Below, in pieces: positions 1-11,877 of a DNA stretch of 64,000 nt; position 1 is the stretch's first letter; every line of letters starts with the position of its first letter. The notes beneath the pieces were generated by a model. The model did not search any database and was not told the DNA's origin. It was given only the letters and a program-made list of their open reading frames with translations. The translations under genes and the position numbers were made by a program. Source of the stretch: Chinchilla lanigera (taxonomy: Eukaryota > Chordata > Mammalia > Rodentia > Chinchillidae); assembly GCF_000276665.1 (NCBI RefSeq), contig NW_004955484.1, positions 858,090-922,089 on the forward strand, in the 5' to 3' direction.

Positions 1-596
1 GCGCTTAGATCTGTACACTTCTCTGTATATAAATTAGACCAAAATAGAGCTAATCAGAAAGCGAACAGAAACTTATCAAGGTACGAGCTGCTTCATAGTT
101 CTATGCTGGGTATTGAATAGGACAAACTAGCTATAAAAATATACTTAGGATATTTGAGAGTATTTCAATTTGTTTAGGTGCATGAGATTTTAGAAATATA
201 TCAATTGCAGACCAAGATAGTAATCTTAAAAGGTATATTATAAAATGGTGTGTATAAAATCGATCTTGTGTTGTTAAAAATATATTACACATATTCATAA
301 GAACGCTGTGAATGAGTATGCTCTTGAGTGTTTCTGCAGTAATATCTGTGCAAGGGAATGTCATGTTTTTATTTTGTATTTTGGCTTGCAGGTATTTTCT
401 AATCCTGTACAATGTCCAGTACTGCTTCTGTAATAATAGAACTTTATATGAGTAACTTCACTTTTCCTTATGAAAATGCTATAAAATGTTTTCTAGAAGT
501 ATCTTCCCCAAAATACCATTTGTCCCAAATGTGAACTCAATTTAAATGTATTACTTACAGCATTTAATAGGACTGACAAAAAATAGTAATATGGAA
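1..596. other. unassigned AT-rich sequence
   Basis: No recognisable repeat or exon is seen. A 93-codon minus-strand reading frame lies at 131-412 but has no recognisable domain, and its length is within chance expectation for sequence this AT-rich. Confidence 0.5.
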
Positions 597-775
597 TCTT
601 CATTAAACACTTTATATTTGTTAATCACTATGTTCTGTGATCGCATTCAGTTCTTGAAATAATCCTTTAGGAAAGAAGCCATAGCTACACCCATTTTCAG
701 ATGAGAAGTCTGAGGCCCTGCACAGTCACCAAATCAGCCAAAGGCAGAGTCGCTATTTGTCATCCATCCTGACTG
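597..775 (+). repeat. MIR SINE (ancient tRNA-derived)
   Basis: The stretch CCATTTTCAGATGAGAAG followed by TCTGAGGCCCTG, then CACAGTCACCAAATCAGCCA and GGCAGAG, follows the core and 3' half of the mammalian MIR consensus in order. Divergence is high, as expected for a mammal-wide element. Exact ends are estimated. Confidence 0.7.
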
Positions 776-2700
776 TGTAATCACTCACTGTGTTAATGCT
801 ACATATACATCATCTCCTTCATTCTCAAGCACTATTATGAGATTGAAGATGCTCGGATAGAGAACCAGGGATCCAAGGAAGGAGAATCACATGCCCAGGC
901 TTAGCAAGTTGCCCATGCATTGCAGCCAGGATAGAAAAATAGGGGTGTCTGCTATGGACCAGCAAATGCTACGCTGCCTCCCTGGCTTTATCAGCAGGGT
1001 GCAGTCTCTTCATGTGAAGCCCGAGCAGACACCATAACTCCATGCTTCCCCTGCACAACTTATAAAATCCTTAGATAAGAGAACTGGTATTTATGAAGTG
1101 TTATTTGAAGGAAATGAGCCCATCCATTTCTTTATAATCTAGAGCTAAAGCCTGATCATCAGAACATTGCAAGTTCAGAACATATTACCTTGGCTTGCTG
1201 CAAAATTGCTTTGCCTGAGCTCAGTGTTCTGTTCTGAGTGTTTATTGAGGGATAAGTCAAGAAAACATTCCATGAATCCCATAAATGTGTTTGCAATAGA
1301 GAAGTCATCAGAGAACATTTTTACTTCACCTCTCACTGTCCGATAAGTAAAGCTTCAGTGAACTGTTTTAAAATTAATTGCAGAGAAAAACTGTACATTT
1401 CTGGAGAAATTTACTTTAAAAATAAACAGTGCTTACTTTGTGTTGGTTTCCATTCTAAATTATCTACTAAGATTGGCATATTTGATTTATTCATAATTTG
1501 ATTATGAAGAAGCTACTTCTGTCATACCTTTTAACTTATAAGGAAACTAAGGACCAGATAATTACCTCATTTGCTCAAGCTCAAATAGCTTTTTCTACAC
1601 TTACTTACAGTATTCTCTTTGCAAACAAATGTGTTTTCTTTCTTACTGTGCTTCCTAGGAGGTGCAGATGCAAAAATTTTATCCTACCCTAACAGCTCTG
1701 CATGATACTTTCACCTGTAAACATTCATACTGATTTCCTTTGTAGCTGTGATACTGCATTGTATTTTACTTTTCTTTTGTTTCAGAAAGGATAAAAATAG
1801 ACAAAAAATAAGGACAGAGCCAAAGATTGCAATCTAGAGGAAGTTACAATATAGCCACTCCTATAAGCTGAACCAAATACTTTATAACATGAAATCAAGA
1901 AAAAAAATTATAATTACTATATTTCATTAGAAGTTTGGTATAAGTTCAAAAGGAATCAAATTTTGAAACAAACATAAATGGAATTAACATAAGACATTGC
2001 TTAGATAAGAAGAAACAGACTGGTAATATTTTTTAATCTGCTGAGCAAAATTCAATGGGTTTGGGAAAAAAAGAAGATAAAAGTATGTATGTACAAGAAA
2101 CTGTCATTGTACTGCCCAGAGCTTATCTTTTTGAAGCGATTTTTCTCTTGTAGAGGCCAGAAAAGCAATAATTTAACAAAGCACACAAGGGTAGTCAGCA
2201 ACTCCACTACATAAACCAGTTGTTAGAACACAATAATACTAAAAAAAAACACCTGTTCTTGTCTTTTGTTGTACAGAAGATACCTGGCCAATGACAAGCT
2301 TTTATTTATAAACACTCACAGCCAGTTCCTATTTAGAACTGAGGTGCGGGTTTAGGTCTGCAGCTGAACCAAAGCTATTCCACACAGTAAAGTGTTCCTC
2401 AACTTAATCTCTATAACATTCCCTTGTCAGAAAAGTGATAAGGACTATTTCCATGGTCAATTGATGGCTTTTGTGAGAAAAAAAATAAAACACCATTTTA
2501 TTGGGATACTATTTCTTTATCAGGATGCTTATTCGATGATCATCCTTCTAGAAGTCACGCTAAAGATCCTACCAACAGTATCTCACCATCCTCACAGTGG
2601 GGAAGTCTCTTGCCAAAAGTGGCACATGTACAAGATAATGTCTGACTTGAATGTGAGAAGACAGTATGGCTCTAAATCCAGGAATCTTTGTATGCTTCAG
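776..2700. other. unassigned sequence
   Basis: About 1.9 kb in which I see no confident repeat, exon or RNA gene. Reading frames at 1498-1692 and 2392-2742 are short and show no domain. The stretch is AT-rich with ordinary complexity. Confidence 0.5.
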
Positions 2701-3065
2701 TTTAGGCTGTCACATCAAAACACCAAAGATTGGGTGGCTTAACAACAGAAATGTATTTTTTCACAGATTCAGAGGGGAGAAGTCTAAGCTAAAGATGTCA
2801 GTAGAATTGGTTTCTTCTGAGAAAACCCTCTTCTTGGCTTGCAGATGGTCATCACCTTCTTACTGTGTGTTCACACAGTCTTCACCCATGTGTCTGTCCA
2901 CATTCCTCTTCACCATTCTGACTGCATTAGGAGCTACCTGGATGGCCTCATTTTAATTTAACTACCTTTAAAGACCCTATGTCCACACAGTCATGTGCTG
3001 AGGTGCTGGGCAGTAGGTCTCCAATATATAAATTTGGGGAGACACCACTTAGCCCATTATACTGT
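2700..3065 (-). repeat. MLT1-type LTR (ERVL-MaLR), reverse orientation
   Basis: Read in reverse complement the block follows the MLT1 type of LTR: a start near GAATTTGGGG-type sequence at 3030-3065, a middle with a GAAGA-rich section, and an end with AATACATTTCTGTTGTTAAG and CCACCCAATCTTTGGTGTTT. On the + strand the diagnostic part is GGGTGGCTTAACAACAGAAA at about 2731. No internal retroviral sequence is present, so this is a solitary LTR. Short reading frames across it (2666-2956 and 2948-3145) are incidental. Confidence 0.8.
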
Positions 3066-3984
3066 ATCTGGGCACCTATGTCTTTGTTGATCTCTCTTCC
3101 ATGATTTGAGTGAATTGGGTATTTGGGGGTTGAGTTCTCAATCACAAAAAATCAATAATATTCTGCCTAAAGTCACTTGAACAGACATAAAGAAAAAAGG
3201 ATTTCAACTACACAATAAATTAGAATCCCAGTTTTTAAAGCTCTGTGTGACATAAAAGTGAGCTGAGAAAATATTCCAAACTGTATTCAGAATGATGGAA
3301 ATAAAAGCAATACTAATTTCTGAGGGCTCCGCAAGGCACTAAAAAAGAGTTCAAAGGAAAACAGAGCAGAAACTCAGAGTGGAAAGGAAGCCACTATTCG
3401 CTAGAAAAATTTTCAAACCTGATTCTCTTAATTAGCACAAAAAGTCACAATAGTTAGAACCTCATTCTTATACACACTAAATATGCTCTTGATAGAAACA
3501 TTGTTAGTACATACATTTTTCTCTAAGTGTTACTGACTTTATTCACAAAGGTTAATAGGCAACATGCTTCCAAACATGCAGGACTACAAGTGAAATTTTG
3601 TTCCTATGCATCTAAATTGACCTGATAATTTTCCCATCTTAGTAAAATATGCTTTTTCCCAGCACATTATTCCTTTGTCTGCTTCCTTTTTTCTCCTGAG
3701 AATGTTTGCAGCTTTCATTTGAAAATTGATACCCAAAACACTGAAGGTAAAACAGCATGATTTACATTGTAATTTGGGCTTACAGTACTGTCACATAGAG
3801 AACTTCCCTTAGTAGGGAAAAGGTGCTTGTTCATAACACAAAGTATCTTAATAGAATTTCCAAGCAGGTTGACATCCAAGTAAATATTACTACCATTAAT
3901 TATAATGTATATAACTCTTTAATAATAGAAACTATTGTTAAGTAATTTAGTAGCTAACTGTATTTACTATGATGTTTTGATTGT
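3066..3984. other. unassigned sequence
   Basis: No confident repeat or coding signal is visible in this AT-rich stretch. Confidence 0.5.
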
Positions 3985-4385
3985 ATTACTTTTTGAATTT
4001 TTTAAAGAGAACTAAAAAACATTAGAAATGACACAGAATTTCACTAAAGAAGATGTTAGGAATTCAACAATGGTTGTTATATTGCATGTTGTAGTCTTCA
4101 AATTAGTGGTTCATATTACCAGATATAAACATGCAAAATTGGTCAAAAAAGTTAAAAAGAAAAACATTTAAGCATTAACTGTTCCTTTCAATAAACCAAT
4201 AGATAGCAGCAGGACAGTTATCCCAGCTATCCTTGTACATACAAATAATTTTCCTTCTTTCTTTTCTCCTTTTACTCATCCCAGTTATCTGCTTCTTGAC
4301 CATTCTTCTTTCATAACCAATATTCACCAGTCACTCTCCAGCATAAAACCACTGTTTTCTACTTTTCTTCTTAATATATGTTCTG
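3985..4385 (-). mobile_element. LINE-1 3' UTR fragment, reverse
   Basis: In reverse complement this carries the 3' UTR block seen repeatedly in this window (26.8, 33.7, 37.8, 49.6 and 59.7 kb): CATTGAAAGGAACAGTTA-like sequence, a TTTTGCATG motif, TCTGGTAAT, GAAGAC and ATATAACAACCATTGTTGA, then a CTCTTTAAAA tail. The shared order of motifs across copies is the evidence that it is one family. It is 5' truncated and carries no ORF2. Confidence 0.75.
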
Positions 4386-4429
4386 AAAATATCATCCACA
4401 TCAATAAACACTGCGGTGGTAGTTAATGT

Positions 4430-4692
4430 GACATTAACCAAGTATAACTGAAGAACATACAAATTTCATACACAAGATAGCTCTAGAAGTTGGTGTGTTT
4501 GCTGTCTTAGCCTTCCCTGTTTCAATGTGACTGTATAATTGTGGCATTTTTGATGAGACATTAAGTTCTGATAGACCATAATTAATTTCCTATAATCTTG
4601 TTTTGAAATTCTGTGTCATTTTTATGTTGTTTTGTTTTTATCTGTGCTATTATTTTGTTTTCTTTTTCCTTTAAAATAAAAAAAAAATGGTG
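4430..4692 (+). mobile_element. LINE-1 3' UTR fragment
   Basis: Contains AATTTCCTATAATCTTG, TTTTGAAATTCTGTGTCATT and the terminal CTTTAAAATAAAAAAAAAA, the same end as the other LINE-1 3' UTR copies here. It lies close to and opposite the reverse copy at 3985-4385. Both copies include the 3' terminus, so they are separate insertions rather than one inverted element. Confidence 0.65.
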
Positions 4693-4699
4693 AATACTT

Positions 4700-5000
4700 C
4701 TGCTGAGTGTGATTCAAAGGAAAAGCAGGGTTCCAAAAGTATTTTAGGGTGTCATCATCTACCTTATTCACTAGACCTGGCACTGTGCAAATTCAAGGTA
4801 ATCATGATAAGCCAACTAAAGACACCCACAAAGGAGGATTTCCAGAACTGCTTCAGAGAGTGACAAGAATGATAAAATAAATGTGTTCTAAGTGAGGAAG
4901 AGCATTTTGAGGGAGATTAATGGCAATGTGTCTTTTACTGCAATAAATCTTTTTAATTTAAATAGGCAATGTGCTTTTCAATCACACATCATACTTCTCA
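4700..5000 (+). pseudogene. mariner-family transposase relic (C-terminal part)
   Basis: Forward translation gives a decayed DLALCKFK followed by QLKTPTKEDFQNCF and, after stops, NKCVLSEEEHFEG. This matches the end of mariner (D,D34D) transposases, where DLAPCDFWLFPK carries the last catalytic aspartate. Here the block right after DLA-C is deleted and several stops interrupt the frame. The following AATAAATCTTTTTAATTTAA and CAATCACACATCATAC resemble a mariner 3' end. A related copy lies at 24.37-25.08 kb. It is a dead DNA transposon remnant. Confidence 0.72.
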
Positions 5001-8000
5001 CATTCAACATCACTACTAGGTTCCTAGAATAACTGCAAGGCTAGATCCTTTCTCTTCTTATCAGACTACAACAGATAACCTTCAAAACTCTAATAAATTA
5101 TAAAAACAAAGCATGATCCAAGCTCAATCTGTTTCTTTCTACTCTAAGATTTAGAGCCAGCTGCTGTTGAAGGATCCCTGCTCTTACTCACTAAACAGTA
5201 ATACAAGAGGTTTGAGTGCAAGCTATGCTCATGAAATGCTTCCTCTTGAATGGTGTGTGGTGTGCAGGTGACAACAACGTTATCTTGACCTTTTCAAAGT
5301 CCTGGGATCATGTTTGTGCTCTCACTTTAACCCCAGCTATGCTAAATCTTCTCTAATCTATTATGTTTTGAAAATCTATCTCCTTCTCTCTTTGAGCTAC
5401 CTTTTATTTCTAACCCAATCCCAGAAAGAATGATATACTGTGCCATATGTTCTTACACTAAAGAGTGCATTTAAAACATGTTGGCCAAAATGGTGGGAAC
5501 TGTATTTTCTAAGGTTTTTTATATACAATTGCAGTTTGTTTTAATTTTTGTCCTTCAGCTCAAGATGGATGGCTTTCACAACAAATTTGAATGTTCCGCC
5601 TGGTCTGCATTATTTGAATATAGCACCAAAATGTTAAAAAGAAAATACATTTTATCCCTAACCTAAAGGAAATTTTCAGAATTTGAGAGTGGATGTGATT
5701 ACTATTGTAAATAGAGTGTGCTTATCTTTAGTGCTCATATTAAAAATATGAATATCTTAATATCTAAATATGAGTATCTTAATAAGATCAGTAAAGGTAT
5801 TTATTTTCTTAAAGTGAAAAGTTAGGTTAAGAAATCTGTATGTAAGAAATGCACATTACCAAACTCTCTGGGCTTACACAGGCACAGTCAGACACATTTG
5901 ATATAATTTGTTTCCTTTGTGGAAATTAAACACACTGAGATGATAAATTAGAGCAAGCTCATCTATGTTATGGAGATGCTGGTGTGAAATGGAGGAAGAG
6001 AATGCATAGCTATGGCAGTGTGGACACCCAAGAAGGTGGGAGGAGATGGGGAGAAGTTGAGAAAGGTTTTGTGTATGCAATAATAGCTGGAGTTGCATGA
6101 ATCTTGAAGAAAGAGAACATGTTCAGCCAGAGGAATTGCATAAGATTCCAACTGGATACTGGCCTGCTATTTCTCTCACAGGTAAGGTGTTTAACCATAA
6201 TCAATAAGGAAGGAGTTTAAAGTGTATTGTCTCACCCAGTTCCTATTGGCCAGCACTGTTGCAGGATGGTAAAGATGAGCCCTGAGTAGAATGGAGCTCG
6301 CTTTCCAAGAATCTTTCCTACTCCACATTGGAGTATTGTGGCCAAGAGTGCACAAACCATTCTCCCTGTCCCTTACACACCACCACTGAGGCCTTGGTCT
6401 ACTTCACGGGTGAAATTCATCAGATGGGAGGAACAATAGTGAAAAAGAAATCGTTAAAATAAATTTAAAACATATAACAACCCTCATTCCGTAGAGATAC
6501 TTAAAAATATGCATAAGTTTATGAACTATTTTATGTTCTGCACTTTGTGCTAAGTGGTTAAAGAAATGAAACATGTAGATATTAGAATCGTATGTCATTC
6601 AGGATGGTATTAGAGAATCATAATGTTCAACATGGTGTTAGAAAACCTTTCTTTGTGCCCCAAGAAAAAATTTGGTCCTAACATCAGTTAATAAATTCTA
6701 AATATTAGCATCCCTGCCATGAGAATTACTTGTGTGCATAAATCCAAAGCCATGTTTCAGAATCCTGTGGCTGACTTTATCAAAAATCAGATGTTCTTTG
6801 AAACTTCACAGGATAATTCATTATTTGCTGATTTAACTTTCTTACTGCCTTTTAGAATGGGAAACAAAAGATCTAAGCAGGCCAACAGAATTCTCAAGAG
6901 ATATTCTCAACCAATCTTCTCAGTGCATGTCACTGACAGTTTGATTCTCCCTGGAAGTAGAAGCCAAGTCATAATCAGACACACAGCATGCTCACTGGGG
7001 GTGTGCCTGTGGTGGGTAAAGAGAGTGAGCAGGATAGGAAGGAAGGCAGTTGTAACAGGAAAGAAAGGGCTTTTCTCTCAGTGCAGTTCTGCAAAAATTT
7101 GATCTAGATTTAGGAATATCCTTGATCAAGTTGCTTGTTATGAGAAGAATCCAGTGTTAGGCTGAAAAACAAAGCCAATACTGGTAGCCCTCACCATGCT
7201 CAGACATTGAACAAAGCAGCCCATGAAAACATGGTCTCAGCATCAATACCATGGAGAAGCCCAAGTTGTGGCAGATGGTGCTGTCAGTCCACTATACTCT
7301 CAGAGGTGAGTCCTTTTGATGGAGACCTTGGCAGAGCTCTTCCAGGGTCCCTACATCATTGCAGACACATGCCAAAGTGTCGTGGGGACTCTGGATCAAA
7401 TCATATTGTATGTGGAGACATCTCAGACATGAAAAGACATTAACAAAAAATTTTTAAATATAATAACTAAGCCCTTGCTTTCTGAAATGACTATGCAAAA
7501 CATAATTTAACATTTGTTGGATTATCCAGTGTCTTTGCTTGTAAGATTAATTATAGACCCACAGGTAACACAGTAATGTCCTTGGGGACTACTGATGTAT
7601 GCTAGCTCTTCTGTTAAATGGTGTAAGTCTAATAACTCTGGTGCTAACATTTTTGTCATTTTGTAGTTTTATAGTCCCCCAACTAACAGATGACCATCTG
7701 TCACTGATTTCTACTGTTAAGTATTCCTACCTCCACAGTCCCATCTGTTTATGAATAATTTTTCCTTATGTAAAATCATAATTGAATCAAAAAATGAAAG
7801 AATGGTGTGTATGAATGAATGAATGAATGAATGAATTCTCATAAAACCATGCAACTATTGTGATCTTGTTTCATTGATACACCACCCCAAAACCCCTTCC
7901 ACTAAAAGATTTAGAAGCAAATTCCTACACATTATATTAACTCATCTTAAATATTTCATTGTGTATTTTAAAAACCAGCCTCATCATTTTAAAAACTACA

Positions 8001-8290
8001 ATCTCATCACCTCACATTTTATAACAATTTGTCATCAAATACTCAATTAATGTATGTAGTTGGTTCATAAGTTGTACAATTTGCTTTTTCAACAAAGATC
8101 CAGATCAGACCCATGCTTTGCATTTAACTGGCATGTCTCTTGGATCTCTTTTAATCCATGTTTCTCCTCAATTGTTCTGTCTACTTCTCAACTGGCAACT
8201 TAGCTGTTTGCTATATCATGTCACCTATTCTCTGAAGTATTCCACCTGTTAGATATTGCTGATTTTATCTCTAACACTTAACATCTAGGA
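5001..8290. other. unassigned sequence
   Basis: About 3.3 kb without a confident repeat or gene. A 127-codon reading frame at 6719-7102 and a 78-codon frame at 7207-7443 show no recognisable domain and no flanking splice or promoter context I can defend. Part of 8040-8290 resembles an old mammal-wide LINE-1-related repeat, but I cannot place it. Confidence 0.45.
7806..7838. repeat. (GAAT)n microsatellite
   Basis: Uninterrupted ATGA/GAAT tetranucleotide units, about seven copies. Confidence 0.95.
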
Positions 8291-8292
8291 TG

Positions 8293-8311
8293 TCATATAT
8301 ATATATATATG
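8293..8311. repeat. (AT)n microsatellite
   Basis: Run of alternating A and T directly beside the truncated B1 at 8312. Confidence 0.9.
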
Positions 8312-8386
8312 ATTTTTTGAGACAGGGTCTTGCTGTGATGCAGTCCAGGGTGGCCTCGAACTCCTTGTGATCCTCCTGCCTCCTGT
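8312..8386 (-). repeat. B1-type SINE, truncated, reverse
   Basis: TTTTTTGAGACAGGGTCTTG, GTGGCCTCGAACTCC and GATCCTCCTGCCTC are the reverse complement of the 3' half of a B1 (7SL-derived) SINE. The 5' half, with the CCCAGCACTT motif, is missing. Confidence 0.85.
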
Positions 8387-9784
8387 ATTTCTTGTGTGGT
8401 TGCTAGAGGGACATCCTTAAACAGATTCTCTTATAGATTCTTCATACTGAGTTCACAGGGAAAATGTTCCTCAAACTCTCAAAAGTTCATCAGTTTAATA
8501 TAGATGGTATACTTGAACATCAGGTTGGCTGCATATGATGTACTTCTCTTTAGTTTTTCCTGGAGAGTCTTAATTAGGTTACTCCACCATCTTCTGTCAC
8601 AAAATTTTGCTCTCAAAAAGTCTAATGCCTGAGTGAGTAGCTTTATTTTGTATAGAAAAAAAGCTTTTTTCAGATTAACAAATTTTTAAATCTCTAATTC
8701 AATGAAGTATGAACTCTTCTCAGAACAGATTACATCAACACCCTGCAAGCAACTTACAAGCACAAGGTGCCCAACTGGAATTTGAACTGGAATACAGCAT
8801 CTTCCATCTTTCTTATTCATCTAGTAAATACATATATACAGGGCTAACTTTTTCCAAAATGTTTAATGGCCTGGAGTGTTATGGAAACAGGCAGGGAGGG
8901 TTCTGCAAAGTGAGCACATGTGATGTGATTTCAAAGATGACAAGAGAAGAGGATGATGGTGGGAGTTCATGCAAAGCACCTCACCAGGGTCCAGAGGAAC
9001 TGTCAAGGCCTCCAGAGGTAAGAAGCATAGGGCAGTCATGAAGTAGAGGAGGTGAGGTAAAGTGATTTTGTTGTCTTGATTGATCTCAGTCTGAAAAAAA
9101 TGAACTGTTTCTTGGGCTAAAACTAAATTGCTATAAACAAAACAATAACAAAAATGAAGGCTACTGCCGATCTTACTTCCTTTCCTTAATACATGACTTG
9201 GTGTTGTTGCCTGGTTGTACTAGAATATATCTAGTGCTGACCATTCTGGTCAATGCTTTCACATCTGTGATGTGTCCTCTCAGTATGTACATGATCCACA
9301 CATCCTTTTATTTTGGCAAACTTTTCTTAAGTGATATTTTTCTTTATGCATTCTATTGTACTATGCTTATTTCCTCAAGAAATTCAAGAATATTGAAACT
9401 TCTCTGTCTGTTTTCTGCATTAAGCTTTTCCCAAGATGATGCGTGAACTGATTCTTGGAATGTGTGTAAGCCAAGTTAGATGGGGAAAGATTGGCAAGGT
9501 AAGAGCATTCTAGGAAGACAGATTTACTCATACAAGAGCAGAGGAGCTTAATTTGAGTAACCACAGCTGTTGAACAAGGCTTAGATATATGATGGAAAAT
9601 AAAACATACGAAAGAAAAGTGAAACTGGAATGACGGTATCCTGTCCATAAAATGGCTTGATGTCAGACATGTGTTTTGAAATTTCTTTGAAATTAATAAG
9701 GATTTTAAGGTCTGGTGAAATATCTTAGAAAGAACACATATGGTAAGTGAAAAGAATGACCCAGAAAAAATAGAAACCAGCAAC
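8387..9784. other. unassigned, possibly old LINE-1-related sequence
   Basis: From about 8400 to 8690 the text (for example GTTGGCTGCATATGATGTAC and TTACTCCACCATCTTCTG) loosely resembles the reverse strand of old L1M-type sequence. The rest is not recognised. A 163-codon minus-strand frame at 9367-9858 has no recognisable domain and overlaps the LINE-1 5' end. Confidence 0.35.
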
Positions 9785-9792
9785 AAAATCTG

Positions 9793-10150
9793 GTCCCTCT
9801 CCCCACCTCTACCATCACAGGAGTGAAGCTGAGCCTTGGGAGCCTCAGTGGGCCTCACAAGAGGGGAGAAACTCCACCCCCTACTCCCTCATCATACTAG
9901 GAGCAACAGTGAGTCCTGGTGAGGCTTGGGAGCCTCAGTGAGTCACTTGGGAGGGAAGAAACCCTGCACCCCACCTCCCCACCATCATGAGAGTGATAGT
10001 GAGTTCCAGCGAGCCTCAGGAGCCACAGTGAGCCACTTCGGAGGGACGATATCCCACCCACTGCTGCCTCACTGTCACAGAAGCAACAGTGAGACTTTGG
10101 AGCCTCGGAATCCTCAGCAATCTGCTTAACAAGGGAGAAACTCAGCCCCC
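9793..10150 (+). repeat. tandem 90-bp monomers at LINE-1 5' end
   Basis: The word GGAGCC followed by a CAGTGAG-type context recurs with GG at 9839, 9929, 10019 and 10099, giving periods of 90, 90 and 80 bp. A partial unit precedes (9793-9838) and another follows. Each unit holds an AGGGAGAAAC-like word, a C-rich CCCACCTCCC-like word and a CATCACAGGAGTGA-like word. The array is much more GC-rich than its surroundings. Mouse LINE-1 5' UTRs are known to be built from promoter monomers; that this array had the same role is inference. Confidence 0.75.
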
Positions 10151-10849
10151 CAACATTGTGGAAGCCTAAATCTGCAGGAATCTTGGTGTCTGGCCCACAC
10201 TCCTACATTACAGATTGAGCAGCCAGCATAAGAAGTGCACAGAATATGGTAACCATCTTGTCCTGAGGAACTCAGGGGAAATCCACCCTAACAAAGGGAA
10301 ACACTTTGCATACAAATTCCTAATTAATGATTGGTTCTGTTATATAACTATAGACTTTGCTCCTGTGATCTAAAGTACAAAATCAGTAGTTACCACAGTT
10401 TGTCAACTTCTAAATTATACTTATTGCTAATTGTACTACTGTAGCTAGGTTGTCATATCCATTGTAATCAGTTGTTCTCCATTGTGCAACAATACTGGGA
10501 AGCACTGAAGTAATAACCTCAGCACAGCCCTACACTGAACGATTGCAGACTGAGCCAAACAGAGCCGAACATCTCACTCTCAGTTAATTAGGAAAATAGG
10601 ATCTTGGGACAGACACAAAGCAAGAATCTCCTACACACAGACAATATTGCTGAAGTACAGATGGTTTGGGAGGATGCCTTAATACTAGCGATATAAGTAC
10701 CTACTAGCAAAACTCACAAGAATCATCGCACAAAATAAAATAAAAAATTTTTTTGAAATAGAACATGTCAAAATAAAGGAGCAAATGCAATCTCAGATCT
10801 CCATCCTATACAAAACAAGCTCAGGAGGGATCAACACAGAAGACATTAG

Positions 10850-11873
10850 AAGCCACAATTTACAATTTGTGAAATGATAGCAACTGAAGTAAAACAAACA
10901 ACTCCATCAGGCTATAGAAGAAATCAGATCAAAAATAATCTCTGAGGTAAAAGCAATGATAATCATAATGAAAGAATTGCTCCGCATATCTAAAGAAGAC
11001 ATAGATTAAAAAATAGAGGAGCACAGAAAAATGATGAAATCCTTGATGAACAGTATAAGAAAGAATTAGAATGCATGAAACAGATTCAAAGAGATATGCA
11101 GGAAATTAAAAATTCCCTTGAAAGCTGGCAAAACCACTTGAACAAAACTGAACATCGACTTTCAGAGTTTGAAGACAGCACTGCAGCTAGTGATCACAAA
11201 AGGAAAAATCTCACAGATAACAAGGAACCAGGAAATAATAATTAAACAGCTGCAAGATGAGGCAAAGAAAAACAATATAAGACTGATAGGCATCAGCCAA
11301 ACAGCAGGAATCAACATGGGTGACATAAAAAGCCTATTTGCAGAAGTAGCAGCAGAAAATTTCCCAAGCAGGGAAAAGAATCTGACATACAAGTAATGAG
11401 ACATATTGAACTCCAACTAGGCATAACCAAACTAAATCTACACTTAGATATATAATAGTCAAGATCCAAGATATTAAGCACAAGAACAGACTATTAAAAG
11501 CTGTTAGAGGAAAAAAAAGGTCATCTATAAAGGAAAGCTCATCAGAATCACAGCAGACTTCTCAACACAAACCATCAAGTCAAGAAGACCTTGGAGTGAA
11601 GCATTTCAGGTCCTGAAAGAAAATTTGCAACCCAGCTTTATATACTCTGCAAAACTATCTTTCAAATTTAATGGAGAAATAAGATACTTCCACTGCAAAG
11701 AACAACTGAAAAAATTCACGACTACCAAACCAACTCTACAAAAAGTACTGCAAGATATTCTAGAAAGAGAAGAAAATGACCACAATTTCAAGAACAACAA
11801 TAGAAAGAAATCACCAAGCAAGGCAAGTAATTTAACAGAGGGGAAAAGTAGGGAACCAACAGCAGGAAAATAA
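10850..11873 (+). pseudogene. LINE-1 ORF1 relic
   Basis: Frame-shifted coding text resembling the LINE-1 ORF1 protein, an RNA-binding chaperone. A coiled-coil-like, Lys/Glu-rich part runs from about 10.9 to 11.25 kb (an open piece at 11169-11396 includes TRNQEIIIKQLQDEAKKNN). A C-terminal part at 11625-11873 includes QPSFIYSAKLSFKFNGEIRY and then TTKPTLQKVLQDILEREEN. The same C-terminal motif recurs in the copy at 62.5-62.85 kb. Stops between the open pieces show it is not functional. Confidence 0.85.
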
Positions 11874-11877
11874 CATG

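Noticed and set aside
3985..4692. Opposed LINE-1 3' UTR pieces considered as one twin-primed insertion
   Set aside because: Both pieces include the 3' terminus of the element, whereas twin priming inverts only an upstream segment.
6719..7102. 127-codon reading frame, possible small exon or retrocopy
   Set aside because: No known domain, no clear splice context and no poly-A or target duplications that would mark a retrocopy.
9367..9858. 163-codon minus-strand reading frame
   Set aside because: No recognisable domain or codon pattern, and it overlaps the LINE-1 monomer array at one end. Length alone is not evidence in this much sequence.
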